Below, in pieces: positions 23,077 through 33,850 of a DNA stretch of 64,000 nucleotides. Where the stretch lies: positions 6,077,599 through 6,141,598 of the forward strand of contig CM055108.1 of assembly GCA_029204225.1 (NCBI GenBank). Direction: 5' to 3'. The DNA is from Diphasiastrum complanatum. Taxonomy: Eukaryota; Streptophyta; Lycopodiopsida; Lycopodiales; Lycopodiaceae. The translations under genes were made by a program, and so were the position numbers. The notes beneath the pieces were generated by a model, which made no database searches, was not told where the DNA came from, and worked only from the letters and a program-made list of their open reading frames with translations. Each line of letters starts with the position of its first letter. The first letter of the stretch is position 1.

Positions 23077-23166
23077 GGCCAAAGTGGCCGAAGTGGCCAA
23101 AGTAGTTGAAGTTACCAAAGTGGCCAAAGTCTCCAAAGTCACCGAAGTGCCCAAAGTCTTCAAAGT
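23077..23166. repeat. Ten tandem 9-bp units, consensus GGCCAAAGT
   Basis: Ten imperfect units, each ending in AAAGT or GAAGT, run from 23077 to 23166 at the truncated end of the family B LTR. In the other family B LTR the matching place (about 33975-34050) has a different array based on TCGGAG words, so this LTR segment seems to expand and contract. A 108-codon + frame over it is a by-product of the 9-bp unit. Between it and the Gypsy Gag start (22927-23076) nothing is recognised. Confidence 0.85.
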
Positions 23167-23322
23167 TTGTCGATGATGTCAATAAATGTCAGAGCCACCT
23201 GTGAGCCATTTCCAAGTAGTTATGCAGACTGTGTAGAAACATAAAGAAAACTGCAGGTCTAGATAATGAGTTGGATAAAGATTAAAATGTGATTAGTTGA
23301 TTAGTAGGAGAATAATCTAACA

Positions 23323-24516
23323 CGATAGTATGCTAAGCTTACCTCTATGTCGAGAATCTTGCCCCTAACATAGTGATATCAAATCTCAATGTGCTTACTT
23401 CTAGAGTGAAGTCTAGGATTGGCCGATAAGTCAATGGCACTCTGATTATCACATAATATGATTGTTGGGGTATATTGATTCAAACTGACAATAAATTTCT
23501 CAACCAAAATGTTCCTTTAATAGATTGAGAAGCAGCAATATCTGCTTCTATAGATGAAAGAGCACTAGAGGTTTGCTTATGATTGTCCTATGAAATAGGA
23601 CCGCCGTTGAGGAAGAATGTAAATCCAGTTTCGGATTTATGAATATCTACATCTCTTCCCCAGCTTGTATCGGAATATCCACTGAGCCGATGAAGATTTT
23701 CGTTGTCAACTTCTCCATAGCATATGCACTGGTCCATAGTAGCTCGAATATACCTCATGACTCTTATGAGAGCCTTCCAATGGGTGATGCCAGAATTAGC
23801 CATGAATTGGCTGAGTGAGCTAACTGCAAAAGAGATATCAGGTCTTGTGTAGACCATTGCATACATGAGAGATCCAAGTACCGATCGATAAGGATACTCT
23901 CTCATTTGGTCCTCTTCTTGGTTGGTCTGAGGACATTCGTACTTCGACAATCGCAGGCCTGATCCATTGGTAAGTGAGCTAATTTACAATTAATCAGATT
24001 ATATCTGATAAGAACATTGTGAAGATACGTTTGTTGAGTAATATAGATCAGTCGTCTTGCTCTGTCTATGTGGATTTGAATGCCCAAATAGAAGTGAGTT
24101 TCGCCTATATCGGTCATGTCGAACTCGGAAGACAACATCTGTTTAGTATCCTTCCCCAGATTGGTACTATTGCTGAAAAGCAATGTATCATCGACATACA
24201 ATGTGATAATAATGAAGGACTGTTGCACTGATTTGAAGTAAACATTGCAGTCGGTAGTGCTTGGTTGAAAACCTTGTCGGATGAGGAATGTGTTGATCCT
24301 CTGAAACCAAACTCAGATTGATTGCTTCAAGCCATAGAGTGCCTTATGGAGTTTACAGACATGATGCTTCATACCTTTGTGAATGTATCCTTCAAGTTGT
24401 AGCATGTAGATGTCTTCTTGTTGTGGGTATTTACAATCAACTACATCTTTGTTGGCAGACAACTTGACAATAGTCCAAGTCTGGTTCTTGATAAGAGATG
24501 AATATTCTTTATCCAT
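23323..24516 (-). pseudogene. Copia B1 RT and RNase H with internal deletion
   Basis: Reading leftwards: RT start with KNQTWTIVKLSANKDVVDCK (near 24440), the QQEDIYM box, VCKLHKALYGLKQS, then catalytic LYVDDTLLF near 24190-24215 and the YLGIQIHI strand. RNase H (23588-23950) has LGSLMYAMVYTRPDISFAVS and a SGYSDTSWG motif. The C-terminal HIEI, then YHYVRGKILD, lies near 23380. Compared with copy 2, about 85 residues of the RT fingers and palm (between VDCK and QQEDIYM), including the first catalytic Asp, are deleted. Stops and frameshifts are present as well. Confidence 0.88.
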
Positions 24517-24672
24517 GGCTTCCTTTCAAAGATTGGAATCGGGCTATGCCTCTTCAATAGTAGTCAGCTCTTGAACAAGATAAGCTGCAGACTCGTCGAT
24601 ATACCTTATAGGTGGTTTGAGTTCTCTTGTCGATCTTCTGGGAAATGAGTGAAGTTGATTATTTTCATCATG

Positions 24673-26170
24673 CTATAGTTGTTGAGCTACAACATCATCT
24701 TCGGATTTGTTGTTAATAAGTTGTTCGTCTGAAGCGGACGAACTAGGACCCTCAATAGGAATAGTAGACTTGGGAAAATAAGTGTTTGATACTTCGTGAG
24801 AGTCAAATAGTTCAACTATATGAGCTTTGCCGTTGCCTTTGAGGTCGATAAACTGATCTTTGATGAAGATGATATCATGACTGGTGAATATCTTCGACTC
24901 GATAGGATTGTACAACTATAATCTTTATCTGAAGTAGTGTAGCTAATGAAAATGGATTTGATACTGTGGAAGTCACACTTCTTCCTAATATCTTGCGGTA
25001 TCTGCACATAAACAATACATCCAAAAACTCGTAGGTTCGATAATGATGGTTTGGAGCCTATCCAAACTTCATAAGGTGTTTTGTCTAAGAGAGCTTTAGT
25101 CGGACATTTGTTTTGAATATAAGGTGTAGTGGAAACGCTTCAACCCAGAAGGACTTCAGAAGTGTCGCATGAGCAAGCTTACGCTTAGCCGATTCAACTA
25201 AGGTTTTGTTCTTACTCTCAACAAGTCCATTGGACTGAGGCGAATAGGAGGTAATGAATTGTTGTTCAATGTCGTTGTTCATGCAATACTCCTTGAATTC
25301 GGTAGAGATGTATTCTTCCCCATTGTTGGACCTTAGTGCTTTAACTCTTTTACCAGTTTCCATTTCTGCATGCTCTTTGAATTGTCGAAAGATTTTGAAA
25401 GTCTCAAATTTCTGCTTAATAAAATAAACATATGTTCTTCTTGAGTATTTGTCATTGAAGGTAATGAAATACTTTGCATAAGCAACGATGGAGTTTGCAT
25501 TGGACCACATATATATGAATGAACAACATCTAGAACATCTTTTGCTACATGCCTATGACTCGATCTAAAAGGAATCCTAGTCTATTTTCCAAGGATGCAG
25601 CTTTGACAGACAAGGAGATTCGACTTTATTGGTTGGATAGTTGAGGTCGAGTTCTAGGGATTGTTTGGACACGTTTGACATAATTGTATGATTCAAGTGT
25701 CCTAATCTATAATGCCAAAGTAATGTTTTATTGACAAGAACATAGGTTTTCAAGGCTTGACTAGTGTTAGAATAACAATGAGCCAGTCTATACAAGTATC
25801 AATGCCTCTTACCGAGTGCATGGATCTTATTGGTCCTATCAATAATTCGGAATTGATCAGGACTCAAACTCTACCTATGACCTAAATCAGTAATTCTACT
25901 TACTGATAACAGATTCGTAGAGAGTATAGGTACATACAAAATATTTGATAATAGTTTGAATTGATCATGCTAGAACATCAATCTTACAGTGCCTTCACCT
26001 TCAATAGTGTGTGTACTATCATCGCCAAGATGAACGATTTTTTTTGTACTGTAAAGTGTATAGGAGTGAAAATGCTCACGATGACTAGTCATATGTTGAG
26101 TAGCTCTAGAGTCCAAAAACCAAAAATTATCGAATCGCGTTTTGGTCTTTGACCATAAATGCTCCTTCAT
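24673..26170 (-). pseudogene. Copia B1 integrase, pre-integrase zinc domain and protease
   Basis: From right to left: protease with FLDSRATQHMTSHREHF (26170-25970; the usual D-S-G is D-S-R), pre-integrase domain with LLWHYRLGHLNHTIM (25795-25577), integrase core (25510-25085) with LRSNNGEEY, where the second catalytic Asp is Asn, and SNGLVESKNKTL with the Glu. A linker at 25007-24673 contains SIKSIFISYTTSDK. The first integrase Asp segment is lost. It is dead. Confidence 0.85.
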
Positions 26171-27029
26171 CCATGTCGAGTTCGAGAGATAGAGATGATA
26201 CTACGATTGCATTCACCTGTTGATCTGGTTGCTTGTTGGCATTTTTGGTTTTTAATACCCTACAATCCTGGATCTGATGATTAGTGTATTTTCAATACTT
26301 ACAAAACATCTTCTTCTTTGACTGCGGATTGATAATTGCTCTTGACTCTGTGTCGGCTTCTGATTCTTGATGCGGACTTCTTAGAGCTTTTCTTCTTCTG
26401 TCGTTTTGAGCCTTTAATGATATATAGAGCATGAGATAATGAAGTCGAAGAGGTGTCTTGACTTATGCAATTGTCTTCTTGCAACAACATAGTGTGATAA
26501 CTCTAGTGAGAGTTAAATCTGAGTGTGTTGATATGATCATCACCCAGTTCTAATATGTAGGCAACAAGCTTGAAAGCAATGTCAAGATTGTGTCTTGATC
26601 ATCGATGATCGATCCGACAGCTGCCATCTATTGCAAGAGATTCTTAAACTGGTTAACGTGATTCTAAAGCGAATCACCATTCGACATCTTGAGTGTGAAG
26701 AATTTTCTTTTGAGATGCAAGTTGGAAGTCACGTCCCTCACATCATATAGTGAGCTTAGGATGTCTTATACTTCTTTCAAAGTTTGAGCTTCAGATATGT
26801 GGCAAATTTGAGTGTCTGATATATTAAGAATAATAAGCATGAAAGCTTTGCCATCCTTTGATTCCCATTTTGAGTTGGTTGTGTCGTCTTCAAGCTTCAT
26901 TTCAAAACCTGTGACAACATCCCACAACTCGTTGGCGATTAGCAAGGTCTTCATCTTAAATTTCCACAAATAGTAATTAGATCCATTCAGCTTGTCTACG
27001 ATGAGATTGGCTTTACTTTGAAAATCCAT
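26171..27029 (-). pseudogene. Copia B1 Gag
   Basis: The Gag starts MDFQSKANLIVDKLNGSNYY followed by LWKFKMKTLL at 27029, the classic Copia Gag N-terminus. It is readable in pieces to about 26300, where a Lys/Arg-rich part precedes a zinc-knuckle remnant near 26240-26300. Stops split it into at least three frames. Confidence 0.85.
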
Positions 27030-27233
27030 CTGGAACTTGGTCTACTGATAAGTCGATGACTTTAAGAATGATAACGTGCGACGTGGAAATCAATTTTCTG
27101 ATACTAAAATTTGATATCACAATTTGAAGATTAAGAACAAGTGTGCTATGATAAGAATTTGATACTATGAAAAGTATCTAATGATATCACTCTGATACCA
27201 TGAAGGGTATCTAATAGTAGAGCTCTAATAGCA
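27030..27233 (-). promoter_or_regulatory. Copia B1 leader: hairpins and primer-binding sites
   Basis: Minus-strand TGGTATCAGAG (plus 27190-27200) matches the tRNA-iMet primer site. A second, degenerate form lies directly next to the LTR (27222-27233, TGCTATTAGAGC). Between them and just upstream are two short inverted repeats, GATACTATGAAAAGTATC (27161-27178) and GATACCATGAAGGGTATC (27194-27211), able to form 5-6 bp stems. Copy 2 has equivalents at 59551-59568 and 59584-59601. Confidence 0.65.
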
Positions 27234-27826
27234 TGTTGGAAGAAGGAATGACAATTTGATAATCTGAAGCCTGTGGATGAACTATCGAGCGCAACGGAAT
27301 GAGCCTTTTTTCCTAGTGCATGACTACTCGTATCAATAATTGAACAAAGCTATAATGACGGAAGTCACGTTCAATCTTTTAGCAACTAATTTTGAAATTA
27401 TTAGTACTAATTTGATTTTGTAGCCAAACAATTTCAGAGTGCGAAGTGATGTATAGAGTATTGCAGCGTTGAAGTATTCAAGAGATTAGACGAAACAATA
27501 AGAGATTTATCAGTTACAAATGACTACGAAGAAGCATACATTCTGACATGATATTGAATGCAATAAGAAGATAGATTGATTCAGTGAGTAGCATGTACAA
27601 ATCAGATGATGAGAGCACAAAGCAATAGCGGATGAAATCTGCGTACTGTAAACTCTCTCTAAGTAACTGAAAAACTCTGTCTAATGCACTTCCGCTAGTA
27701 AGCAGTAAGCGCTAATAGGAATACTCTAATAGAGCTCTAAAAATCTTTTCTAGAGACTATAGAAGGCTTTAATGATCAACTATATATACTAAAACAGTTT
27801 AAGCTCATCCGGTAGGACAACTAATC
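27234..27826 (-). repeat. Copia B1 5' LTR, part 1
   Basis: On the minus strand this is the 3' two-thirds of the LTR, ending TTCCAACA beside the primer site. It matches the LTR piece at 59681-60090 of copy 2. It is cut at 27826 by element C, with TAATC duplicated at 27822-27826 and 33851-33855. Confidence 0.85.
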
Positions 27827-28110
27827 TGTAAAAATTACAGCAAATAAGGATCCTAAAACACTTGAAATGATGAGGGAAACAATAGATTATGATTTCATAA
27901 GATTAGCACAAGTTGAACCATCAAAATCCATCAAAAATCTATGCTTGAACCTCACTAAATGGCCCAAATCCTTGAAGAAGGCTTCACACGTGTGAAAGTA
28001 CGGCCTCCCACAGTCTGAGTACTGTACACCAGACCTACATTCAATCCTATAATCATTAGTAATCACAAGTACTCAAACAATTATGAACATAGAGAGCAAT
28101 TGCACCATTA
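27827..28110 (-). repeat. Element C left LTR, R-U5 part
   Basis: Plus-strand TGTAAAAATTACAG start at 27827, identical over about 284 bp to 33241-33524 of the right LTR. Identity stops at ...CACCATTA (28110), where the inverted segment begins. Confidence 0.92.
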
Positions 28111-28769
28111 AAGATCATGGATTCAGAGGAGGCACCAATCATCTACAATGACAATATATCAGCCCAACACCTTGCATCTAACCCAATCTTCCATGCAAGA
28201 TCTAAGCACATTGAGATATGCCATCACTTTGTGAGAGAAATGGTGCAAGCCAAGGAGATTGCTTTGGAGCATGTTCCAAGCAATGAATGTGTAGCTGATC
28301 TACTTACTAAACCACTTCAAAAGACACCTTTTATGAAGTTCAGATCATCACTTGGAGTGATTAGTAAAGCAATGATTGAATCAAGCTAGATAGTGAGGAG
28401 GAGTGTTAAAAATTCACAATTCTAGCTTGATTAGTTTTGGTCATATGACTTGTAAATAGTTAGATGGTCATGATGTGGCTTGTCACACGTGCAAAATAGC
28501 ATAGGATTCCATTCATAAGGATGTTCTCAAGTAGACCTAAGTGTTAGAACCTTTGGAATGAGTCCAAATTATGCTTAGATACAAGGGAGGAAAAATAGGA
28601 GCTATTTTTGGTAATTTTTGCATTGTTGAGGGATCTCCAAGATTCCAACCCTAACTTGGTAGGGATGAAAGATCCACCAAAATTAGCATTAGGGATAGGT
28701 TTAGGGCTACTCATACCTGCCCAAAACCGTGATGGATCATGTATATATAGGTGATGATATCTCACCAAA
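28111..28769 (+). other. Inverted segment of element C: RNase H end, PPT and LTR U3
   Basis: On the plus strand, opposite to the rest of the element, 28117-28389 encodes the C-terminal RNase H part (IIYNDNISAQHLASNPIF, RSKHIEI, VADLLTKPLQ). After the stop a purine run GAGGAGGAG leads to the LTR start TGTTAAAAATTC at about 28404. The LTR U3 runs to its TATA box near 28740 and ends in CACCAAA at 28769. The frame to the right (28762 onward, minus strand) ends in KEVLW, exactly where the inverted RNase H should continue. The CCAAA at the junction fits both sides, so microhomology is possible. Confidence 0.9.
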
Positions 28770-31700
28770 GTACCTCCTTTGTAGTGGTTGTCAAAGCTTT
28801 GTACTCGGCCTCGGTTGAAGATAGAGATATAGTTTCTTGCTTTTTTGAAAGCCATGAAACCACACCTTCTCCTATGAAAGTTGAATAGGCACTTGTTGAT
28901 TTCCTATCCCTCTTGTCCCCTGCAAAATCTGAATCACTAAATGCATGAAGGTTAATCACATCTCCTCTATATAGAATCCCAAAATCCAATGTACCCGAGA
29001 TGTATCTTAGAATTCTCTTAGCCTTTTTCCAATGGATATTCAATGGCTTTTGCATGGATTGGCTCAACCTACATACACTAAAGCTAAGATCTAGTCTAGT
29101 TATAGTGATCCACATTAAGGAACCTATAAGTTGCCTAAACAAAGTGATGTCCATGAAGGATCTTTCATCATCTTCATTTGGCACTTTTACATCTTGCTCC
29201 ATTGGTGTGTCAACACTTTTGCATACTTCCATCTTAAACTTCTTCAAAAGACTTTGAGCATAGTTTACTTGACTTATAAAGATAAAATCAGACCCTCTAA
29301 GTACTTCTATGCCTAAGATGAAGTGAAGACACCCTAGATCTACCATCTTGAACTCTAAGGATAGATCTATCTTGATTTTTTCAATACCATCAACACTATT
29401 TCCACTAATGATGATGTCATCTACATAAATGAGTAAAAGTACAATACCAACATCATCAAACTTAATGTAAAGAGTAGGATCATATTCACTTTGAACAAAA
29501 GAAAGTGAAATAAGATAGCAATGTAGTCTTGAATTCCAAGATCTCGAGGCTTGCTTCAAGCCATAGATGCTTCTTTGGAGATGGCATACTTTGTTCTCCA
29601 TTCCATGCTTGATGAACCCTTGTGGCTGCTCCATATAGATATCCTCTTCCAAAAAACCATTCAAGAAAGCATTAGAGACATCCATTTGACATAGAATCCA
29701 TCCAAAATGTGATGCAAGTGCAATGATTAGTCTTATTGTGACCATCTTGGCCACGGGTGCAAAAGTTTCCTCATAGTCTATCCCTCTCTCTTGAGCATAA
29801 CCTTTTGCAACTAATCTTGCTTTATGTTTGTTACCACTCCCATTTGCATTCAACTTAAGCTTGAAGACCCACTTGCATCCTATTACATTCCTTTGAGGTC
29901 TCTCAACAAGCAACCAAGTTTCATTCTCAATCAAGGCATCATACTCATCCAACATAGCTTTATACCATTCTTTGGAGTTCAATGCATCTTCAACATTAGA
30001 CGGTTCTTCAAAACTAGATAAAGCATAAGAAGTGGATGAGATACCCTCAACTTGTTGTCCTTTGCCTTGATATGTGAGCCTTGATGGCTCCACTTTTGCC
30101 CTTGAAGATCTCCTTGGTGTGATAGGTGGGTTTGGTGCTTGCTCCTCCATGAGCTCCTCCTCAAAACCAAGATCTTGCTCCTCGGCCATCTTCTTCTTGA
30201 TTGTTGGAGCACTTGAGCCTTCTTCAAGCATATGAATATGATGTTCATCAAAGATGACATCCCTTGAAACAACAAATTTGTTCAAGGATGGGAGATAGAC
30301 TTTGTAGCCCTTGCTTGAGCTTGCATATCCAAGCATGATCCCTCTTGTGGAAGATGGATCCTCCTTGGTTCTTGTTTCCAATGGCACATGCACATAACAT
30401 ATACACCCAAAAACTTTCAAGTGATTAAGATTGGGTTTCTTTCCATACAACATCTCATAAGGAGTTTTTCCTTCAATTGCTTTGCAAGACACCCTATTCA
30501 TCAAGTAGTTTGCACATACAAGAGACTCACCCCAAAAGGATTTGGGCAAACAAGCATCTAATCTTAAAGCCTTAGAACATTCACATAATGTTCTATTCCT
30601 TCTTTCAGCAACTCCATTTTGTTGAGGAGTGTAAGGACAAGAAGTTTCTTTCTTGATCCCTTCCTCCTCACAAAAGGCCTTGAACTCATTGGAGATGAAT
30701 TCTCCACCATTGTCACTTCTAAGAATCTTGATGCTATGATTATGATGCTTTTCCACAAACAACTTGAACTTTACAAAAGTATCAAATACTTGAGACTTGA
30801 AGGAAAGTAAGAACACCCAACAATATCTTGAGTAGTCATCAATGAAGGTTAAAAACATGGATGAACCTCCATTAGATTTGGTGCTAGCAATGTGCACATC
30901 CGAGTGTATGAGTTCAAGAGGATGAGATGACTTTGTGATGGAGTTAGGAAACACCTTCTTATGTGCCTTGGATAAGGCACAAGCTTCAAAAACCTTGTCT
31001 TCCTTCCCAATAGACCTTGGTAGGCCTAAAGCATACTCCTCCTTGATCATAGCCTCCATGGAACCCGAGTTGACATGTCCAAGTCTTTTGTGCCATAAAG
31101 TAAAGGTAGATATCTTGCTCTTCTCGGCCAACATGACAACATTAGTATCCACAAATGCATCCAGCTTATAAAGTTTGCCAAGTCTAGTGCCCTTAGCCAC
31201 TATCTTACCCTTCTTCTTGATGAAACATTCATTTGAAGCAAAGTCAACATTGAAACCATTGTCCACCATTTGGCCAACACTTAGTAGATTCTTTGTTATT
31301 GTAGGAATGTACAAAACACCTTCTATGTTGATCTTTTTGGAAGATCCTAAGCAAAGGAGAATGCTACCAACTCCTTCAATCTTACAAGCTTCATCATTTG
31401 CTGTATAGATAGACTTTATAGGTCCATCATAAGATAAGAGAGAAGAGAAAAACTCCCTTTTACTAGTCATGTGTGAACTAGCACCCGAGTCAATCCACCA
31501 AGGATCTTCTCCTTTGAAGCTTGTTGAAAAAAATATGGACATCATGAGAGAGTCCTCATGTGAACTCTCCTCCTCCTCCTCTTTGCTCATGTTGGCTTGG
31601 CTTTGATCTTGCTTCCTCTTGAAGCATTCCGAGGCATAATGCCCCATCTTGCTACAATAGTAGCACTTCACCTTTGATTTGTCCTTCTTGACTTTGGTGG

Positions 31701-32037
31701 TTGATGGAGATGCCTTTGGGGGTCCTTCTTGATCCTCAAGCTTTGTAGACTTCTTGAATGTTGATCCTTTGCCTTTGGACTTGACTTTGCCTTTGGTGAA
31801 GAGAGCTTGGTCATCTCCACCTTGGATGGAAAGCCTATCCATCCTCTCTTGCATTTGGCTCCTTCTTGATTCCTCGGCCATGAGTGTGCCTTGGAGTTCT
31901 TCAAGTATGGGTAGCTTACCCATAATTGCATATCCCTGAACCAAATTGTCAAATTCAAAGCTTAGTCCATTCAATATGAGTTGAACAAGCTCTTCATCCT
32001 TGATAGGGTCACCTATAAAGGCTAGCTCTTTGTTCAA
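28762..32037 (-). CDS. Element C Gag C-terminus-Pol polyprotein, 1091 aa
   Basis: A long uninterrupted Copia polyprotein. Rough residue positions: zinc knuckle CYYCSKMGHYASEC 125-138; protease WWIDSGASSHM with Asp 183; pre-integrase LWHKRLGHV 314-322; integrase triad D380 (LIHSD), D442 (SDNGGE) and E478 (NGVAER); linker with VVSRDVIFDE; RT with QMDV (Asp 786) and YVDD 871-874; RNase H with FSDSDFAGD and STEAEY near the end. All catalytic residues are present. It stops early at 28762 because the rest of RNase H is in the inverted segment, so about 90 residues are missing. Gag's N-terminal part is in another frame (32049-32429). Confidence 0.95.
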   Translation of the reverse strand: MNKELAFIGDPIKDEELVQLILNGLSFEFDNLVQGYAIMGKLPILEELQGTLMAEESRRSQMQERMDRLSIQGGDDQALFTKGKVKSKGKGSTFKKSTKLEDQEGPPKASPSTTKVKKDKSKVKCYYCSKMGHYASECFKRKQDQSQANMSKEEEEESSHEDSLMMSIFFSTSFKGEDPWWIDSGASSHMTSKREFFSSLLSYDGPIKSIYTANDEACKIEGVGSILLCLGSSKKINIEGVLYIPTITKNLLSVGQMVDNGFNVDFASNECFIKKKGKIVAKGTRLGKLYKLDAFVDTNVVMLAEKSKISTFTLWHKRLGHVNSGSMEAMIKEEYALGLPRSIGKEDKVFEACALSKAHKKVFPNSITKSSHPLELIHSDVHIASTKSNGGSSMFLTFIDDYSRYCWVFLLSFKSQVFDTFVKFKLFVEKHHNHSIKILRSDNGGEFISNEFKAFCEEEGIKKETSCPYTPQQNGVAERRNRTLCECSKALRLDACLPKSFWGESLVCANYLMNRVSCKAIEGKTPYEMLYGKKPNLNHLKVFGCICYVHVPLETRTKEDPSSTRGIMLGYASSSKGYKVYLPSLNKFVVSRDVIFDEHHIHMLEEGSSAPTIKKKMAEEQDLGFEEELMEEQAPNPPITPRRSSRAKVEPSRLTYQGKGQQVEGISSTSYALSSFEEPSNVEDALNSKEWYKAMLDEYDALIENETWLLVERPQRNVIGCKWVFKLKLNANGSGNKHKARLVAKGYAQERGIDYEETFAPVAKMVTIRLIIALASHFGWILCQMDVSNAFLNGFLEEDIYMEQPQGFIKHGMENKVCHLQRSIYGLKQASRSWNSRLHCYLISLSFVQSEYDPTLYIKFDDVGIVLLLIYVDDIIISGNSVDGIEKIKIDLSLEFKMVDLGCLHFILGIEVLRGSDFIFISQVNYAQSLLKKFKMEVCKSVDTPMEQDVKVPNEDDERSFMDITLFRQLIGSLMWITITRLDLSFSVCRLSQSMQKPLNIHWKKAKRILRYISGTLDFGILYRGDVINLHAFSDSDFAGDKRDRKSTSAYSTFIGEGVVSWLSKKQETISLSSTEAEYKALTTTTKEVLW

Positions 32038-32048
32038 TTCCTTTACTC

Positions 32049-32429
32049 TTAGGACAAAAGTATGTGCACTCTCTCCTTTCTTTTGATAGCTTTTATAGTT
32101 TGATTCTTCAAAGCTAACATTCTAGTTTGGTTCTTGGATTCATAGACCTTTTGCAAAGTCTCCCAAGCATCTTGAGCTGAAGTGCAATCTCCTACCTCTC
32201 TTAAGAGTTCATTTGCAACATTCATTTTTATGCAATGTAGTGCAACATTGCACCTCTTGATGTATTTGGCTTTTTCTTGAGGATGAATAGGTTCACCCTC
32301 CTTACCATTTACAATTTCGATCAGATCTTGCATGATCATGATAGATTCCATTCTAACTTTCCATATGGAATAGTTAGTTTTGTTGAGCCTTTCATTAGTA
32401 TCCAAAAGATATGCATTTATAGATGCCAT
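32049..32429 (-). CDS. Element C Gag N-terminus, frameshifted from Pol
   Basis: The frame starts MASINAYLLDTNERLNKTNY followed by SIWKVRMES, the standard Copia Gag opening, and runs 126 codons through CIKMNVANELLREVGD to about 32090. There a single-base shift separates it from the 1091-codon frame, which continues the Gag as GESAHTFVLRVK. No slippery-site context typical of programmed frameshifting was recognised, and related elements are in one frame, so a mutation is more likely. Confidence 0.9.
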   Translation of the reverse strand: MASINAYLLDTNERLNKTNYSIWKVRMESIMIMQDLIEIVNGKEGEPIHPQEKAKYIKRCNVALHCIKMNVANELLREVGDCTSAQDAWETLQKVYESKNQTRMLALKNQTIKAIKRKERVHILLS

Positions 32430-33240
32430 CTAGTCTCCTAATCAAGGACTTGACACAAATGAAGGTTACTTCTATTGATTTGATTGAAGGTCTACCTTAT
32501 CCCACTTCTTAGGGACCTGAAAAGATCAGTAATAGACTTCCTATAAAGATCTAAGAATGATCTCTAACAAAATCAAATCATAGAATACTAGAAACAATGC
32601 ACTTGCTTGATTGAAGTAGACAATACTAGTAGAATTGCCCCTCTTTCTATAAAGAACATTAAAGCTTCCAAATGATCTGATCAAGAGTGAATTTCAAAAA
32701 CCTAATATACTTCCAAAATCACTTGTAAAAGATCTAAATGGAACTTAATGAGGATGCAACACAATCTACTATCCAATCACAAGCAAAAAATGATCAAAAT
32801 TGATGAAAAATTGATCTAATTTGGTGCATAAGTCAAGCAATGGTTGGACTGAACCTAAATCACTTTAGGAGGTGTCTACTACACCTTAGAACAGCCTTGA
32901 AGAGTTCCCAAAACTCTGATCTTCCCTCTCCTTGAATGCTAGAAAGCCTCCTCTATGAAATCACCTCCAAAACTTGCTTAGAAATCAATGCTTGGAGCAA
33001 GCAAAACTTGCTATCTTGGTAATGTGAATTGAATTCAACTTTGCCTCTGGTTTTAGAGACCTAAACACCTGCAAATGAAGTCACACAACACCAATCTCCA
33101 ATGTATTTGACTCACTTTGAGTTCTAGAATCAATACTAGATGCTAAGATCCAATCTACACAAGATTTAGATCAAAAATTGTGATCAAATTGAATGAAAAC
33201 CAAGGATTTAGCTCATTTCAGCCTTTAGGCTCTGATACCA
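32430..33240 (-). promoter_or_regulatory. Element C leader and primer-binding site
   Basis: About 800 bp of AT-rich untranslated leader between the 5' LTR and the gag start, without a gene. The primer site, minus-strand TGGTATCAGAGC (plus 33229-33240), abuts the LTR directly and is a perfect tRNA-iMet type. Confidence 0.92.
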
Positions 33241-33850
33241 TGTAAAAATTACAGCAAATAAGGATCCTAAAACACTTGAAATGATGAGGGAAACAATAGA
33301 TTATGATTTCATAAGATTAGCACAAGTTGAACCATCAAAATCCATCAAAAATCTATGCTTGAACCTCACTAAATGGCCCAAATCCTTGAAGAAGGCTTCA
33401 CACGTGTGAAAGTACGGCCTCCCACAGTCTGAGTACTGTACACCAGACCTACATTCAATCCTATAATCATTAGTAATCACAAGTACTCAAACAATTATGA
33501 ACATAGAGAGCAATTGCACCATTATGAGAGAAAAAACATGAAATTGTTTGATTGATTTTGGTGAGATATCATCACCTATATATATATATGATCCATCACG
33601 GTTTTGGGGAATCTTGGAGATCCCTCAACAATGCAAAAATTACCAAAAATAGCTCCTATTTTTTCTCCCTTGTATCTAAGCATAATTTGGACTCATTCCA
33701 AAGGTTCTAACACTTAGGTCTACTTGAGAACATCCTTATGAATGGAATCCTATGCTATTTGGCACGTGTGACAAGCCACATCATGACCATCTAACTATTT
33801 ACAAGTCATATGACCAAAACTAGTCAAGCTAGAATTGTGAATTTTTAACA
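33241..33850 (-). repeat. Element C right (5') LTR
   Basis: 610 bp, on the minus strand TGTTAAAAATTC...TTTTTACA. A TATATATATA box lies at about 33577-33589, so transcription should start roughly at 33545-33560, heading left into the leader. It contains the CACACGTGTGAA-type palindrome near 33400 shared with the left copy. Confidence 0.93.

Larger units (their letters stand above)
27827..33850 (-). mobile_element. Element C: nearly intact Copia with internal inversion
   Basis: A 6.0-kb Copia on the minus strand flanked by the perfect 5-bp duplication TAATC (27822-27826 and 33851-33855). The right (5') LTR is complete (33241-33850). The left (3') LTR is complete in content apart from about 35 bp, but its U3 part, the purine tract and the last 90 codons of RNase H are flipped (28111-28769). 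LTR copies differ at only a few positions by eye, so the insertion is young. It carries all Copia domains, with one frameshift in gag. Confidence 0.93.

Noticed and set aside
28111-28769. A separate + strand Copia element joined to element C
   Set aside because: The outer target duplication TAATC matches across the whole block and the protein continues exactly at the flip, so one rearranged element is simpler.
29000-31939. Several + frames of 60-100 codons inside 29000-31940
   Set aside because: All are antisense to the 1091-codon Copia polyprotein.
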